Positions 18,096 to 28,095 of a DNA stretch of 64,000 bases are shown here, in pieces. The position numbers and the translations under genes were made by a program. Within the stretch, counting starts at the first letter, position 1; every line of letters starts with the position of its first letter. Below the pieces are notes generated by a model, which ran no database searches, had not been told where the DNA came from, and worked only from the letters and a program-made list of their open reading frames with translations. This DNA is from Phlyctochytrium arcticum (lineage: Eukaryota; Chytridiomycota; Chytridiomycetes; Chytridiales; Chytridiaceae), in NCBI GenBank assembly GCA_025602905.1, contig JAHLKI010000001.1, forward strand, positions 1,736,001-1,800,000, read 5' to 3'.

Positions 18096-18122
18096 TTTTT
18101 TTTATATATTCATTAAGTAACC
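18096..18122 (+). promoter_or_regulatory. T8 tract before the capsid-like gene, copy 3
   Basis: Eight T (18096-18103) follow the TGA of the 160-aa gene immediately, then ATATATTCATTAAGTAACC leads to ATG 18123. The T8 is conserved but GATAAA is absent here, so the two parts may be separate signals (end of one transcript, start of the next). Confidence 0.45.
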
Positions 18123-19373
18123 ATGACTGAAAATATTCCGCGTAATTGGCTTGTCCACAGCAACCGCTTTGCTAAAAGCTATAGCAACCCGAGAGGTGAA
18201 TCTTGGTTGTTTTTTAATCCACTTGGTCAGGACGTATTCACCAGTAAAACTCGAACTACAACACCTATCAAGATTTCCTTAAATGATTCTTCTCGATCCT
18301 TGATATTGCAAAAGTTGCTTCTTTCATTTGACGTAACTGCCATGAAAAACCGTGTTCCTGTTTCAGGGAACAATATTGTGAATACAGAATTGGGTCTTGA
18401 TGGTCTTATTCAAAGTGTTCGTGTTCAAATTGGTAACAAAGTTCTTCAGGAAATTCCCAACTATCCTCATTATCTAACTCACAACTACAAGTATATTCCT
18501 GAAACGTTGAAGAAAACGATTCGAAGTATGAACGGCTATGGTGCGACGAATATATTTGAAGCATCACCTACCGTATCTTACACGAGTCACATGCCGATAG
18601 GATTTTTCCACTGTGATGACGAACGTCCTATGCACATATGGGCAAATCCGTCGCAGAATATTGATATATACTTGACTATAGTCGATCCCAAACAGTTTTA
18701 CTTGAATGATACAGTTGATGAAGTTATATTCAGAAACGTTGAATTCTTGGTCCCATGTGTTACTCCTCCTCCTGAATACGTATTCCAAGTGGAGAAGTCG
18801 ATTAGTGCTGGCAAAGCAATCAATTACGATTACGTCCGAACGACTCAAGTTGAAATTAATTGTAACGGTGCTAGTCGCCAAATCTACTCTACAAACTTTT
18901 CTGGTGTACGCTCTTTACGATCTATTGATTTCTCATGGATTGACGACGACCAAATGCAAGATCTTTCCAAGGACAAGAATGCAATTAGTTCTTCCAAAGG
19001 GTTACGCCAGTGGTGGCTTTCCGTAGGGGGTACTATTATCCCGAATAACACAGGTAGAGGCTTCCAGAATTCACTAACGAATCCCCAGACTCTATTGGTC
19101 ACTCAATTACAACAGAATGACTTTTACTCTATGGGTGAATTGTCACTCCCTAGTTTGGCTGATTATAACAACAAGTACTTTAGTGCGGGCTGGGCTTTCC
19201 AATCTCTAGAAGAAGGTGTTCCGGCTGCATTGAACTTCACTGGTACGGATGCTGTATTCAAGTTGACCACTGAGCACGATCCTAACAACAAACCTAGTAG
19301 CAACTGTCGCTTGTTGTTGACATACCAAGAGAACGTTACCCTCAGTATTTCAGACTTGGTTGATGTGATCTAG
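18123..19373 (+). CDS. Major capsid protein, double jelly-roll type (candidate)
   Basis: 416 aa without intron or break. Strand-rich throughout, with two halves of similar length separated near residues 200-225. The first half starts with short N-terminal residues and PLGQDVFTSKTRTTTPIKIS, has LNTELGLDGLIQSVRVQIG-type strands and a PNYPHYLTH loop. The second half contains VEINCNGASRQIYSTNFSGV, RSIDFSWIDDDQMQDL and an RLLLTYQENVTLSISDL end. The pattern and size suit the double jelly-roll capsid proteins of small dsDNA viruses such as Polinton-like viruses. It follows the penton-like and coiled-coil genes, a typical morphogenesis cluster. It lacks the long insertions that give large-virus capsid proteins more than 450 aa. 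Structure prediction would settle the call. Confidence 0.6.
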   Translation: MTENIPRNWLVHSNRFAKSYSNPRGESWLFFNPLGQDVFTSKTRTTTPIKISLNDSSRSLILQKLLLSFDVTAMKNRVPVSGNNIVNTELGLDGLIQSVRVQIGNKVLQEIPNYPHYLTHNYKYIPETLKKTIRSMNGYGATNIFEASPTVSYTSHMPIGFFHCDDERPMHIWANPSQNIDIYLTIVDPKQFYLNDTVDEVIFRNVEFLVPCVTPPPEYVFQVEKSISAGKAINYDYVRTTQVEINCNGASRQIYSTNFSGVRSLRSIDFSWIDDDQMQDLSKDKNAISSSKGLRQWWLSVGGTIIPNNTGRGFQNSLTNPQTLLVTQLQQNDFYSMGELSLPSLADYNNKYFSAGWAFQSLEEGVPAALNFTGTDAVFKLTTEHDPNNKPSSNCRLLLTYQENVTLSISDLVDVI

Positions 19374-19540
19374 ATGACCAATTAAATATTTTTGAAAAAG
19401 ACTTTGTAATATAAAAGCTTCAAATAATGCAATGCCCGAATAGTAAAGAATAGAGAAAGAATCACGGAACAGAGAGTGTGCGGGGTGGGGATAAAGTCGT
19501 GGTCTGACCCAAGAGTGTGAGTCATAAGAGACATTTTAGA

Positions 19541-19795
19541 GGTAGCAATTTGGGTAGCAATTTTTTAAACGTGTGGGGAAGAACATGAAGGTAGTCCCCA
19601 CTCGAATATTTCATTAGGTAGCAAATTATTCTGAAAAACTTTTGTAAAAAACAAGAAGTAAAAAAAAAAAAATGAAAAATTTTTGTTTGGCCTACAAAAA
19701 AATAGTTTTGGAAGAATATTTTGCTACCTATGAAATATTCGAGTGGGGTTTGAGCTCATATACTTCCCCACACGAAACAGCGAATTGCTACCAGT
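19541..19795. repeat. AT-rich foldback of the right viral arm
   Basis: About 100 bp on the left (19541-19640) and 75-100 bp on the right (19715-19795) are imperfect reverse complements. They include CGTGTGGGGAAG, CCCCACTCGAATATTTCAT and GGTAGCAA blocks around an A/T-rich loop. It shares GGTAGC and CGTGTGGGGAA with the left-arm foldback at 7893-8543. It lies between the capsid-like gene and the gene in the terminal repeat. Confidence 0.8.
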
Positions 19796-19933
19796 AGCAT
19801 CAAGTGAAAAGGAAGGAGCAAGAGAGTCTTTCCTATCCATAGAAAGAAAAGGTATAGATACAATCACGACGATATAAAGCGACGAACCTGCCTCAGATAT
19901 CCTCAGTTAGAATCAAGTTAGCACCAGATAGCA

Positions 19934-20531
19934 TCAAGACAGCATCAATGGATTACCTTAAGAAGAAGATGGAACGTCTGATAGACTTGGATCAATCACA
20001 GGAATTCAAGAAAGCGCAGAAGCTGATAAAGGAACATACAGACTTGTTAGCGACAATCAAGAAGACAATGAAGCTGCAGAATATAACAAGCCATCAAATC
20101 AAGCGAGGGACAATTTTGAAAAAGCTAAAGTTCAAGATTTTGACATCCCGCCGCGTGGACGTGACGACTATGCCAGAGGAAGTCAGAGAGTTGTATCTGA
20201 CGACGAATGAAGTGTGGGTTCGGAATATAGATATAATAGAGACGAGTGACACCACGGCGGATGACGTCATCGAGTCAGAAGTGATACAGATAGATTAATG
20301 TGAGATTCAAGGCAAGATGGGCGGTTGCCCTCGGATCTGACTCGATCTTGGATCTGGTCAGGATCTGGTCAAAGTTCTATTAATAGGATAGATCTGTATT
20401 ATGTAACCATATAACTATGTATCTATACTATTAGCTCGGGCGGCATCTTAACGATAGATCTCGAATTCAGGCATGTTTTAGCGCTTGACCAGGTCAAATC
20501 CATATAGGAACCCAGTCAGTGTAGCGGTGCA
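19934..20531 (-). repeat. Right terminal inverted repeat (598 bp)
   Basis: Reverse complement of 824-1421. It ends GTCAGTGTAGCGGTGCA, after which Crypton coding sequence starts at once (GGCCTCTGACC). Unlike the left end it has no extra palindromic segment. Confidence 0.9.
19948..20298 (+). CDS. TIR-encoded 116-aa hypothetical protein, right copy
   Basis: Same protein as at 1057-1407 with K5 instead of E5. Here the region upstream of the start is unique sequence, not fibre-gene coding sequence: the repeat ends 14 nt before the ATG. The two copies therefore have different promoters, and if only one is expressed it is more likely this one. Function unknown. Confidence 0.6.
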   Translation: MDYLKKKMERLIDLDQSQEFKKAQKLIKEHTDLLATIKKTMKLQNITSHQIKRGTILKKLKFKILTSRRVDVTTMPEEVRELYLTTNEVWVRNIDIIETSDTTADDVIESEVIQID

Positions 20532-22160
20532 GGCCTCTGACCTCCAGCCTGAGGGCCTCCGTGTTCTCACCCACGGCCGCAAAGCCATTCTTCACCAATG
20601 TCGCCAAGTGGGGCATCGCGCGCTCCAGAGCATTGTCAAGGGGGCTCTCTTACGTACTTACCTTTTGTTTCAGAGCGGAAGCATAGCTTGCAAATTCCGG
20701 AGACTGGAAGATCTGGTGGCTCCAAAGGTCGTTGTTGGGATAGAGGTCCTTCAAGAAAACAGCGTCTTGCAGGATAACTTTGCGCGCATGAATGAGGAGC
20801 TTCATGAAAGCTTGCCCCGCGATCTGGCACTGAGGACTATTCGGATCCATGGCTTGTAACACCCGCAGAGCTTCATCTGCATCTGGGAATATCAAGTCTT
20901 GCAGAGATTGGGGGGGGTTCAAGTCCGGCTCTTGGAATGTAAAAGGAGCCACCTTTGGCATCAAATCCGGACAGGGCCCGCATAACTGGGCGCGGAAGTG
21001 CGGTCAGATAGCATCCTTCCATCTTGGAATTGTTCCAATGGCCGGCCTGCCTAATCGCTGCTTCGCCAGCATGGTTGGCCTCCGCCAAACGAGCCCCTGA
21101 TCCTCTCATGGCGTGCGTTACTTTGGTGGCCGCAATGCCACACGCTGCAAACGTTTGCCTGACAGGATTCGCTTGGGTATCGTAGCAAATGGGCTTCATC
21201 CGATCCTTGCCCTTCAGCAGATGTATGTCATACCAAGTCCTCCGCTCGCTGGTGTCCGGGAATGGCTCATCGGTCATATGAAGGCGGTAGAATAAGTAGA
21301 GAAAAAGGATGCCCACGGCGCAGGTGCGAACGTCCTTGGATCGCATAGCTCCCCCGTACTCAATTCTGTTGTGCTGGTTCATTTTTCCTCTATTCATGAC
21401 GACAATCAAGGCAAAGCACTCGGAAGGCCCTTTGTCCTTCAACTCAAGCGTAAACAAATCAGCAAGTTGATGCTCACGACGCGATTCACCCCGAGTGAGG
21501 GTATGATGGCCAAGAAGAATATCGGTGTTGTGCCTGAGTCCCCGGGCCTTGGGCAACGACCAATTATGGTCTACGATATCGACTAATTCCTCCTCGGAGT
21601 ACCCGTCCAACATTGTTCCCTGTCCGCGTTCTTTGTAGTTTACCCGATCGGTAACATGCTGGGAACGGGAGATAGAATCTAGCAGGCTGTTCAAAGCCTT
21701 CCCGCGGGGATGTGGGTGTGAATTCTGTCCCAATGCCGTTTGAGTCTTAAAGACATCGACAACAGCCTTCGCGTAAGTTTGAACTCCCCCAACCGCAAGC
21801 GGAACTGTTTGGACCGTCCCATCAGGTAGAACTTTTCTCAAGTTTTTGTTTCCTCTGGGAATCACTACACTTCTCAAAAATAAGACTAGCTTATCCTCTT
21901 TGACCGTGCAGCCGTCTTGGAATCGCATCGTGTTGGTACACCAATCCTGATCAGTCCAAATATATAATTAACATTCGGATCATGATACAGTTCAATCTCA
22001 ATTATTTATCACTTACAGTCCATTCTGCAGCGACAGGATCGTAGGCGGCCGCAGTACTTTTAGGCCGAGCTCTGGCGGCATCAGCGATAGTCATTTGGAC
22101 GGCGCTAGCCAGTGCCATATTGTTGCGGATATCATGCTCGATATCCTCTGCTGTGGGCAT
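20532..22160 (-). pseudogene. Crypton tyrosine recombinase, N-terminal and catalytic part
   Basis: The minus-strand gene starts MPTAEDIEHDIRNNMALASA at 22160. It has a plausible intron (about 22017-21951, GTAAGT..CAG) and continues DWCTNTMRFQDGC. Recombinase features follow: DILLGHHTLTRGESRREHQL, GGAMRSKDVRTCAVG and a C-terminal HAMRGSGARLAEANHAGEAAIRQAGHW block, which carries the H-x-x-R and the later H/W of tyrosine recombinases. The product CYLTALPRPVMRALSGF is typical of Crypton/Ndc10-like fungal proteins. Near 20909-20916 a run of eight G breaks the frame: the sequence resumes in another frame with LQDLIFPDADEALRVL. A second break lies near 20650 (KQKVST then stop). The remaining codons (HLATLVKNGFAAVGENTEAL) reach the viral junction at 20531. 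So the gene is disrupted by frameshifts as well as by the insertion. Confidence 0.7.
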
Positions 22161-22644
22161 TTTCGAGTGGAAGGTGTAGGGGGCTAAACCCGCTCAACAA
22201 TTCGGTGTATGAAATCAAGTGGGGGGACGATGGTAATGAGAAATATGGATGGTAAAGCGATTTTCAGTCAGTTTGTATGTCAAAGGTAAAAGCCAAAGTC
22301 TCATTATTCATGCGGTCAAAATTTCAAACAGCGCTTGTAATTTATGCGAAAGCGGCTAAAGCACTGAGGCAAAGTCATTCAAAATGACCTGAAAACATGA
22401 CCCAAATCATGTCCTACACCTGAAACACAGCCTGTCAAGTCAGGTCCGGACCTGATTTACAAGCGAGTTTTTCACCTCGTTCTAATTGAGCTCATGTCTC
22501 AAATTTGACGCGTTTCGGACCCGAACACCGTTTTCAGGCTGGTCAAAGCGAACGCGATGGCTGTGCCACACGAACAGGTCATTGGTGTCAATCTTTTTGG
22601 CTTCACGAACTCTGTCACGAACTGAACAAGACGCAGTTGCAAAA
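22161..22644. other. Intergenic, no feature recognised
   Basis: Between the divergent Crypton and CBP3-like genes. No convincing coding or structural signal; it should hold both promoters. Confidence 0.4.
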
Positions 22645-23557
22645 ATGGTGTCATTATCGGCAACAAGATGCGTTCGACCGATAATATCTCGAGTAGCAGG
22701 ACGATGTACAGGACTCCCGCTCGGCTCCTACCCCGTCGGAGTGTGTTCAGCCAGCTTAATCACAAGTCCACACGGTAAACGACGCTTTGGGACAGCAGGA
22801 GTGCAAAAGGAGGACGTAAGACATAGAGCTCACTTTAATGGATTAGATCTTCCACTAACTGGACATTCTCGTCAATGGTAGACGTTTCCGTATCAAGGAC
22901 CATTGGCCAAAGTTCTTAACCCGTTTGGATATATCCGGTGGAAGATGAACCGCATCGATGCAGCACGAGTTGCTTATGAGGCTTGTTCTGTGCAAACCGA
23001 AGAGCGAAAAGCTCTCATCGAATGTTCGTTGTGTGTCATGGGGTACTCCTACTAGCAAATATCTAACGCCAATCTCTAGCTTTGAAACTCCCCGACAATT
23101 TTCAGACGTGGTTCTCCGTAACCCTTCTTCACGTTTGGCTGTACAACGCCCGGTTACGCGCCATGGGTCCCGCGGGCAAGGAAATGAAGCAGGAACTGTT
23201 TGACTACATTTGGCTCGATGTGGAAATGAAAGTTCACGAGGCGGGCGTGAAGCGTAATCTCAACAAGGTGATTGGAGACTTGGTCAGTACCTACTACGGA
23301 ACGGCACTGGCATACGACGAGGGACTCTACTACGGCGACGCTGTTTTTGTCAGTGCACTTTGGAGGTATTTTGAAATCCTGGGCTGGTGCATTACTGGCT
23401 TATACTCATTTGGGACTTTAGGAATATTTATGGACAGGGAGATGTCGACGCAACAGATCTGGAAGCATTGCTTTCATATACCCGACGACAGCTGCAGCGA
23501 ATTGAGGCAGCTGATCGTGCCCAGGTTCTTGACGGCTCGTTCAAGTTCGTACAGTAA
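22645..23557 (+). CDS. CBP3: Ubiquinol-cytochrome c chaperone (CBP3/UQCC1 family)
   Basis: It supports synthesis and assembly of mitochondrial cytochrome b for respiratory complex III. The start at 22645 gives a basic, Ser/Arg-rich presequence (MVSLSATRCVRPIISRVAGR), fitting mitochondrial import. Exons then encode PFGYIRWKMNRIDAARVAYEAC, the hallmark LPDNFQTWFSVTLLHVWLYNARLR, YIWLDVEMKVHEAGV, and YYGTALAYDEGLYYGDAVF-SALWR. A plausible intron at about 23367-23426 joins ALWR to NIYGQGDVDATDLEALL, and the protein ends SFKFVQ with stop at 23555-23557. Earlier introns are inferred near 22815-22886 and 23030-23080. Length and motif order fit the family well. The donor of the intron ending at 23080 is uncertain. 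Confidence 0.85.
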
Positions 23558-23743
23558 CCTTCCGAATTCGCTGTATCCACCATCCCCATTGCACGGAACC
23601 GCTCTTATCTATTTAGTTGGGGAGTACAACCCGTCCCAATTTTTGCAACGCGGAGGAATGTATAAATATTAAATAGGGCCAGCACAGAATCTTAGAATCC
23701 ACCCGCTCCTCTACGTCCTTCATCCCTTGTCTGTATCTCTAGC

Positions 23744-24644
23744 CTAATAGTCATCCCTCCCTCTTCGACTTGCTTTCTTGCTTGATTTCTTCTCCTTGGC
23801 CTTCATCTTTTTTTCCTTCTCCACTACTTTGCTGTTACCCCCCGAATAATATGTTTAGACCTGTCATTCTCGAAAAAGACAACTACACTCCTTACTATTC
23901 TTCGATTCTCTTCAAGGTTTCAACACTCGTCACTTTTGGAATCACATCTTGCGCTGCCTGAACGATAGCAGTGTGTAGTTTTGTCAAGCAGTCATCAACG
24001 TTTTTGAGTTGCACCCGATGCCGGTCCGAGGATAGAACGTACTCATCCTTCTTGTTGACTCTGGATGGAAGCTGCTCAAAGTTTAAATGGATTTGTTTAT
24101 AATCTCGGGCAAAAATGCAAAATGACCTGGTTTCGTAAAGCGCCAATCACTTCTGGGGGAAGCCAATATGCTTGCCCAAGTGAGAAACGCATATCTACTT
24201 TTGTATTCACTACAATTATCTTTGCATTAGATTGAAAACGGAACTAAAAGATCATCAAGTTATCATTTTACCTTTGTTTACATTCTGCCCTCCCGGTCCG
24301 CTCGCCCTCGAAAAGCTCGTCTCAAATGTTTCTATACGAAAAACGATCAGTATGTTTCTTTTATAACTTTTTCAAATGGTATCAAGACCTTTCGGTATGT
24401 GGTCCTTGGAAAACGTGGATAGCCATTTCTCTACGTCCTCCGGTGCTTTCAAGTATCCGGTGGAAGAGAAGAGGCGGTGTTGTCGGAGAACATTGCCGCA
24501 AGAAAACTTGTACCATAAAGACACCGTGCAAATAACGGATCTTATAAAGGGTGGCCGTGGTATTATTGGCAACATTGTCTTGAAGTACAAGAATCGCATG
24601 GCATGGAATTTCGGAATTTCAATTTTCAAACTCAGAGATGACAC
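23744..24644 (-). CDS. Mitochondrial peptidyl-tRNA hydrolase, ICT1/ArfB-like
   Basis: It hydrolyses peptidyl-tRNA on stalled mitochondrial ribosomes; family members are also part of the large subunit (mL62). The N-terminal exon carries a likely import sequence (IPRPPFIRSVICTVSLWYKF). Spliced exons give FSRASGPGGQNVNK, with the catalytic GGQ, then VNTKVDMRFSLGQAYWLPPEV and YVLSSDRHRVQLKNVDDCL, all family hallmarks. The end is a Lys-rich tail (EKEKKMKAKEKKSSKKASRR), as usual for this family. At least four introns are inferred: near 24380, around 24210-24270, around 24075-24125 and around 23835-23890. Exact splice sites are inferred, but the frame is continuous across all of them. Confidence 0.85.
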
Positions 24645-24780
24645 TGTGGCGCGGTCAGGTTAAGTTCCACCTGTCATTTCGAATGCTCATACAAATTCGA
24701 TACAATACAGACTATGTTTCAGCATTTTCTACAATTATCTACAGCTTAGAATATGAAGCAATAAGTTACCGTTCCCTCAT

Positions 24781-26392
24781 TCACTCGCGATTGCCGCCAG
24801 CAAACCACAATTTTCCAATCTCATAGCTTGAGATCATGACTGCGCAGGCCGGAGCAACCTTCGCAACTCGTGGAGAGAGCCCTCGGAAAACGCCCGCCCA
24901 TCCTTCGTTGTAATGTATGTCACGGAGAACTTTCAGAGTTGATGAAGTGTGGACGGATGAGGAGATCTGTTGCCGTGTCTTTGCCACATCAAACGGGGTC
25001 GTCAGAACTGCTGCAATCTTGAAAGGAAGAATGTCAGCTCCAGATGTATTGGCATTGCACAAAAAAGGACAAAACTTACAGTTCCGGAGGATGCCCCGGC
25101 AATGAAGGCATTACGAAACTCAGTTGCAGTAGATGTTACAGCAACAGCATTGGGCGATATTGAAACGGTGGCAGGCGAAGAGGCTTCCAGACGTTTCTTT
25201 ATACCTTCGTATCCAATCCAATAGATGGCTGAAAGTATGTACATAAGCATACACATACCCCTAGTTCTTGTGAAAACCGATACATACCAGAGAATGGAAC
25301 ATCCCTCCAAAGTGTTGGAGCTAATCCGCGCCACAGCACCGTCCAGCCTTGCTCCCGTACCATACCGCGGACATCCCCGATGACATTGCGAACACTTGGA
25401 AGTGCAGGACGTGCGTCTTTTGAAGTATTGTTGAGGACAGATGTCGAATGTGATGTCAAGGATTGCATGCGAGTACGAATGAGTTCAATGGGTGAGATGA
25501 GGGTTGCGGCACCGGCTGCAGGAAGAAGATGAGTATCTGGTACCATCAGATATATGTCTAGTAACTTACTTCGCGCTGTCGCCCCTGCTAACAACGGAGC
25601 CCAGGCAACATTCCAAGGGTCATGTACCCGCCCGTTCCTGTCTATTCTCTCTCCCATACTCCAATCTCTACTACCAATCCAATCACGGATCTGCTCATAG
25701 CCCATGTAATAAACCACGGTAGACGGTACAGACATGAGCAGTGTTGGAGACAAACCACGCCACAGTGCCCATAGACCTTCCGTACGAAATATTTTCACAA
25801 CGCCGTCCCAAGTGCCATGGATTTGTATTGGAGGATGATTTGTGCCATGAGAATGCACAAAAATGGGAATATGTCGATAGGATGAGTGATTTGAATTCTT
25901 TAAAGTTTCAGAGAATGCGGTCGATGACTGTAGTGATGATGAGTGCGGTGTATGTGTTTGAGTGGGTATATTATGTGAGGTATGCCGATGCGTAGTGTGC
26001 TTTTCCACAGTTGATGAGTCGCCCTGTCTCGGATATATGACCCAAGGGTTTCGAGCGTGACCTTGAGATGCCTGCTTTCTATATCGATGACTGTTGGTTT
26101 CGTCCACACTGGACTGCATCCGCGTCTTGACAACATCGAAAGGGGTGACTATTAAGGAGGTCAGAATCGCTCCGGAGCAAGCTGACATTAACTTTTGGGC
26201 GTTCGTTGCTGATGGTGGCGGGCTGAAAACCTGGCCATTTTGTGAAAGTGGTGATCTTGAGTCATTTATTGGTAAAGGTGAGGATGCGACTGACTTTGAC
26301 GCTGATGCAGAAGGTTGGGAAATAGATTGGTCTTGCTGTTGATGGGCCAAAAGCTCTTGAAAGAGTTCAAATTCCCCTTCAGCAAGCGCCAT
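24781..26392 (-). CDS. Mitochondrial carrier, SLC25A39/40 (Mtm1)-like
   Basis: An inner-membrane carrier; this subgroup is linked to mitochondrial glutathione or manganese/iron handling. The three carrier signatures are visible: TPFDVVKTRMQS in repeat 1, SPIELIRTRMQSL in repeat 2 and TTPFDVAKTRQQ in repeat 3. Half-repeat motifs are GLWALWRGLSPTLLMSVPSTVVYY and WAGVFRGLSPRVAKVAPACA. Between helices 1 and 2 there is a long Ser/Thr/His-rich insertion, also seen in Mtm1-type carriers. Introns are inferred at about 25517-25573, 25205-25290 and 25030-25078, each restoring a continuous frame. The start is placed at MALAEGEFELF (26392); an in-frame ATG at 26437 is possible. Confidence 0.88.
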
Positions 26393-26934
26393 GTCAAGTG
26401 AGCTGTGCAGTTCGGACTGATATGGGATATATTTCAATAAATCTTCCAGAAAACTGAATGTCCAGCCTGAAGTTGAAGCATTTGCTCACGTAGCGCACTA
26501 GATATGCGTGACTTTGGTCTCCTCCTCCGGATGATGGCAACCTCAAATCGGAACTTGGGGGTAAGGCAAGTCCGCCAACAAAGACTGGATTTCGACCCCA
26601 AGAATAGTAAGACAGCCGGCTTTTTTCCTGGCGGTCCTGTATTTCCCGCGTCTCCGTCTATGATCCTCAAGTCTTGAAAGTTATCCGTCGTAGTCTTCTC
26701 TTGCTGATACAGGGTACAGTACAATGGGGTTTGTTAATGTCTAATTCCGACTGCAACTTTTTTGTCATCAACTCATCGGAATTGCGGATTAGCGTCAGGT
26801 CACCTGACTATGGAACGACTTATCGCGATTTCACCCGAGCTCTTCGGAACTTGCCGGGAAGCTACAACGCGTCAAATTTGAGGCCGCGCTGGCCGCGAGG
26901 CATCTCCTGAGCACTGAGCATCAAGATCTAATCT

Positions 26935-27882
26935 ATGCTGCGGGCAGCAATCGGACGTCCTATCCAAAGCAAAGTCTCTTATCCGTCAATATTCACTTTC
27001 AGGAAAAGCTCCTTCTTACGCTCCATGTCCTCTTCTGCGAGTGTGCAAGTCGCTGCCCTCACTGTTCCCCTAACCGTCAAATCACCCTCTCCTTCCGCCC
27101 TCTCTGACGTGAAATCTTTTCCACCTTTTCAAGACTGGGTGTCCAGCTTTTCTTATGAACTATCACATTCTCCGGTTGCCAAGAGTCTGAGAGTCAATGG
27201 AATCGAAGTCGCCGATGTAGATTATTTCAAGAATGGCAAGGTGGGATTCGTCAAGTTTACAGTGGATGCAGAGTGGGTACAAGGGGGCGAAAGCGGGAGG
27301 ACCGATAAACCAGTAAAAATACCTGGGATTGTCTTTGCTAGGGGCGGATCAGTAGCGGTACTCGTTTTACTTCACGCGAAAGATCCGCGGAACGAGCAGG
27401 ACAAGGAAGCCCGTGTGGTGTTGACAGTGCAGCCGCGATTACCTATCGCATCTTTGTCATTTACGGAACTACCCGCTGGAATGCTGGATGGGGAGAGTCA
27501 CAAGTTTGCAGGTACTGCGGCTAAAGAGCTGGAGGAAGAATGCGGCATTCAGATCAAAGAGGATGACCTGATCGATTTGACCACGCTGGCACTCGGTGAA
27601 GATGGCCGCAACCCGGACGGCCAGAGTCGTCTCGGTCATACGGGTGTATATACATCTCCTGGTGGATCAGATGAATACATTAAACTGTTTCTTTGTCGGA
27701 AAACATTGCCGCTGGCCGACATTGCACGACTTGAGGGTTTTGAAGGAGGACTGAGAAATGAAGGCGAACGCATTAAGCTTAAAGTCGTTAGATTAGCAGA
27801 CTTATGGAGAAGTACCAGGGATATGAAGGCGCTATCAGCATTAGCTCTCTATGAAAACTGTGAGCGCAAGGGACTGCTCTAG
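26935..27882 (+). CDS. Nudix hydrolase, ADP-sugar diphosphatase-like
   Basis: 315 aa, intronless. It hydrolyses nucleoside diphosphate-linked substrates, most like the NUDT14 / ADP-sugar group. The Nudix box is AGMLDGESHKFAGTAAKELE followed by EECGI; the usual Arg of the R-E-x-x-E-E core is Lys here. Upstream are a PRLPIASLSFTELP strand and an FPPFQDWVSSF segment found in this group. The first 35 residues are basic and Ser-rich (RPIQSKVSYPSIFTFRKSSF) and look like a mitochondrial presequence; a second in-frame ATG (MSSSASVQ) could start a cytosolic form. Confidence 0.85.
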   Translation: MLRAAIGRPIQSKVSYPSIFTFRKSSFLRSMSSSASVQVAALTVPLTVKSPSPSALSDVKSFPPFQDWVSSFSYELSHSPVAKSLRVNGIEVADVDYFKNGKVGFVKFTVDAEWVQGGESGRTDKPVKIPGIVFARGGSVAVLVLLHAKDPRNEQDKEARVVLTVQPRLPIASLSFTELPAGMLDGESHKFAGTAAKELEEECGIQIKEDDLIDLTTLALGEDGRNPDGQSRLGHTGVYTSPGGSDEYIKLFLCRKTLPLADIARLEGFEGGLRNEGERIKLKVVRLADLWRSTRDMKALSALALYENCERKGLL

Positions 27883-28095
27883 AGTCGGCGGCGTACCTTT
27901 ACGAAGGGCAATCACGATGCCTGTTTTGTATATATGTAAATAGGGAGATTCTGGAGTGAACAATCTGAAACGATCAAAGGCCAGCCTGAATTGCGAACCC
28001 CTCTAAATTTACATGAGATGCGCGGCAACTGTCAAAAAAGATGAAAGATATACGATGGCAAATAAACACAGATATCCCTAGCAGACGACAGTAAA

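Larger units (their letters stand above)
786..20519. mobile_element. Integrated Polinton-like / virophage-like DNA virus element with host DNA inside
   Basis: A segment of about 19.7 kb is inserted in a Crypton gene and bounded by 598-bp terminal inverted repeats. The left arm (786 to about 8550) carries a fibre-like gene, small unknown genes and a primase-helicase. The right arm (about 16650 to 20519) carries penton-like, coiled-coil and capsid-like genes. These arms are AT-rich, tightly packed and free of visible introns, unlike the flanking genome. The centre is host-like. No packaging ATPase, maturation protease, retroviral-type integrase or protein-primed DNA polymerase was found, so the element is probably defective, or the genes lie in the part that was replaced. 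Group assignment rests on gene content and terminal repeats, not on a database search. Confidence 0.75.
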
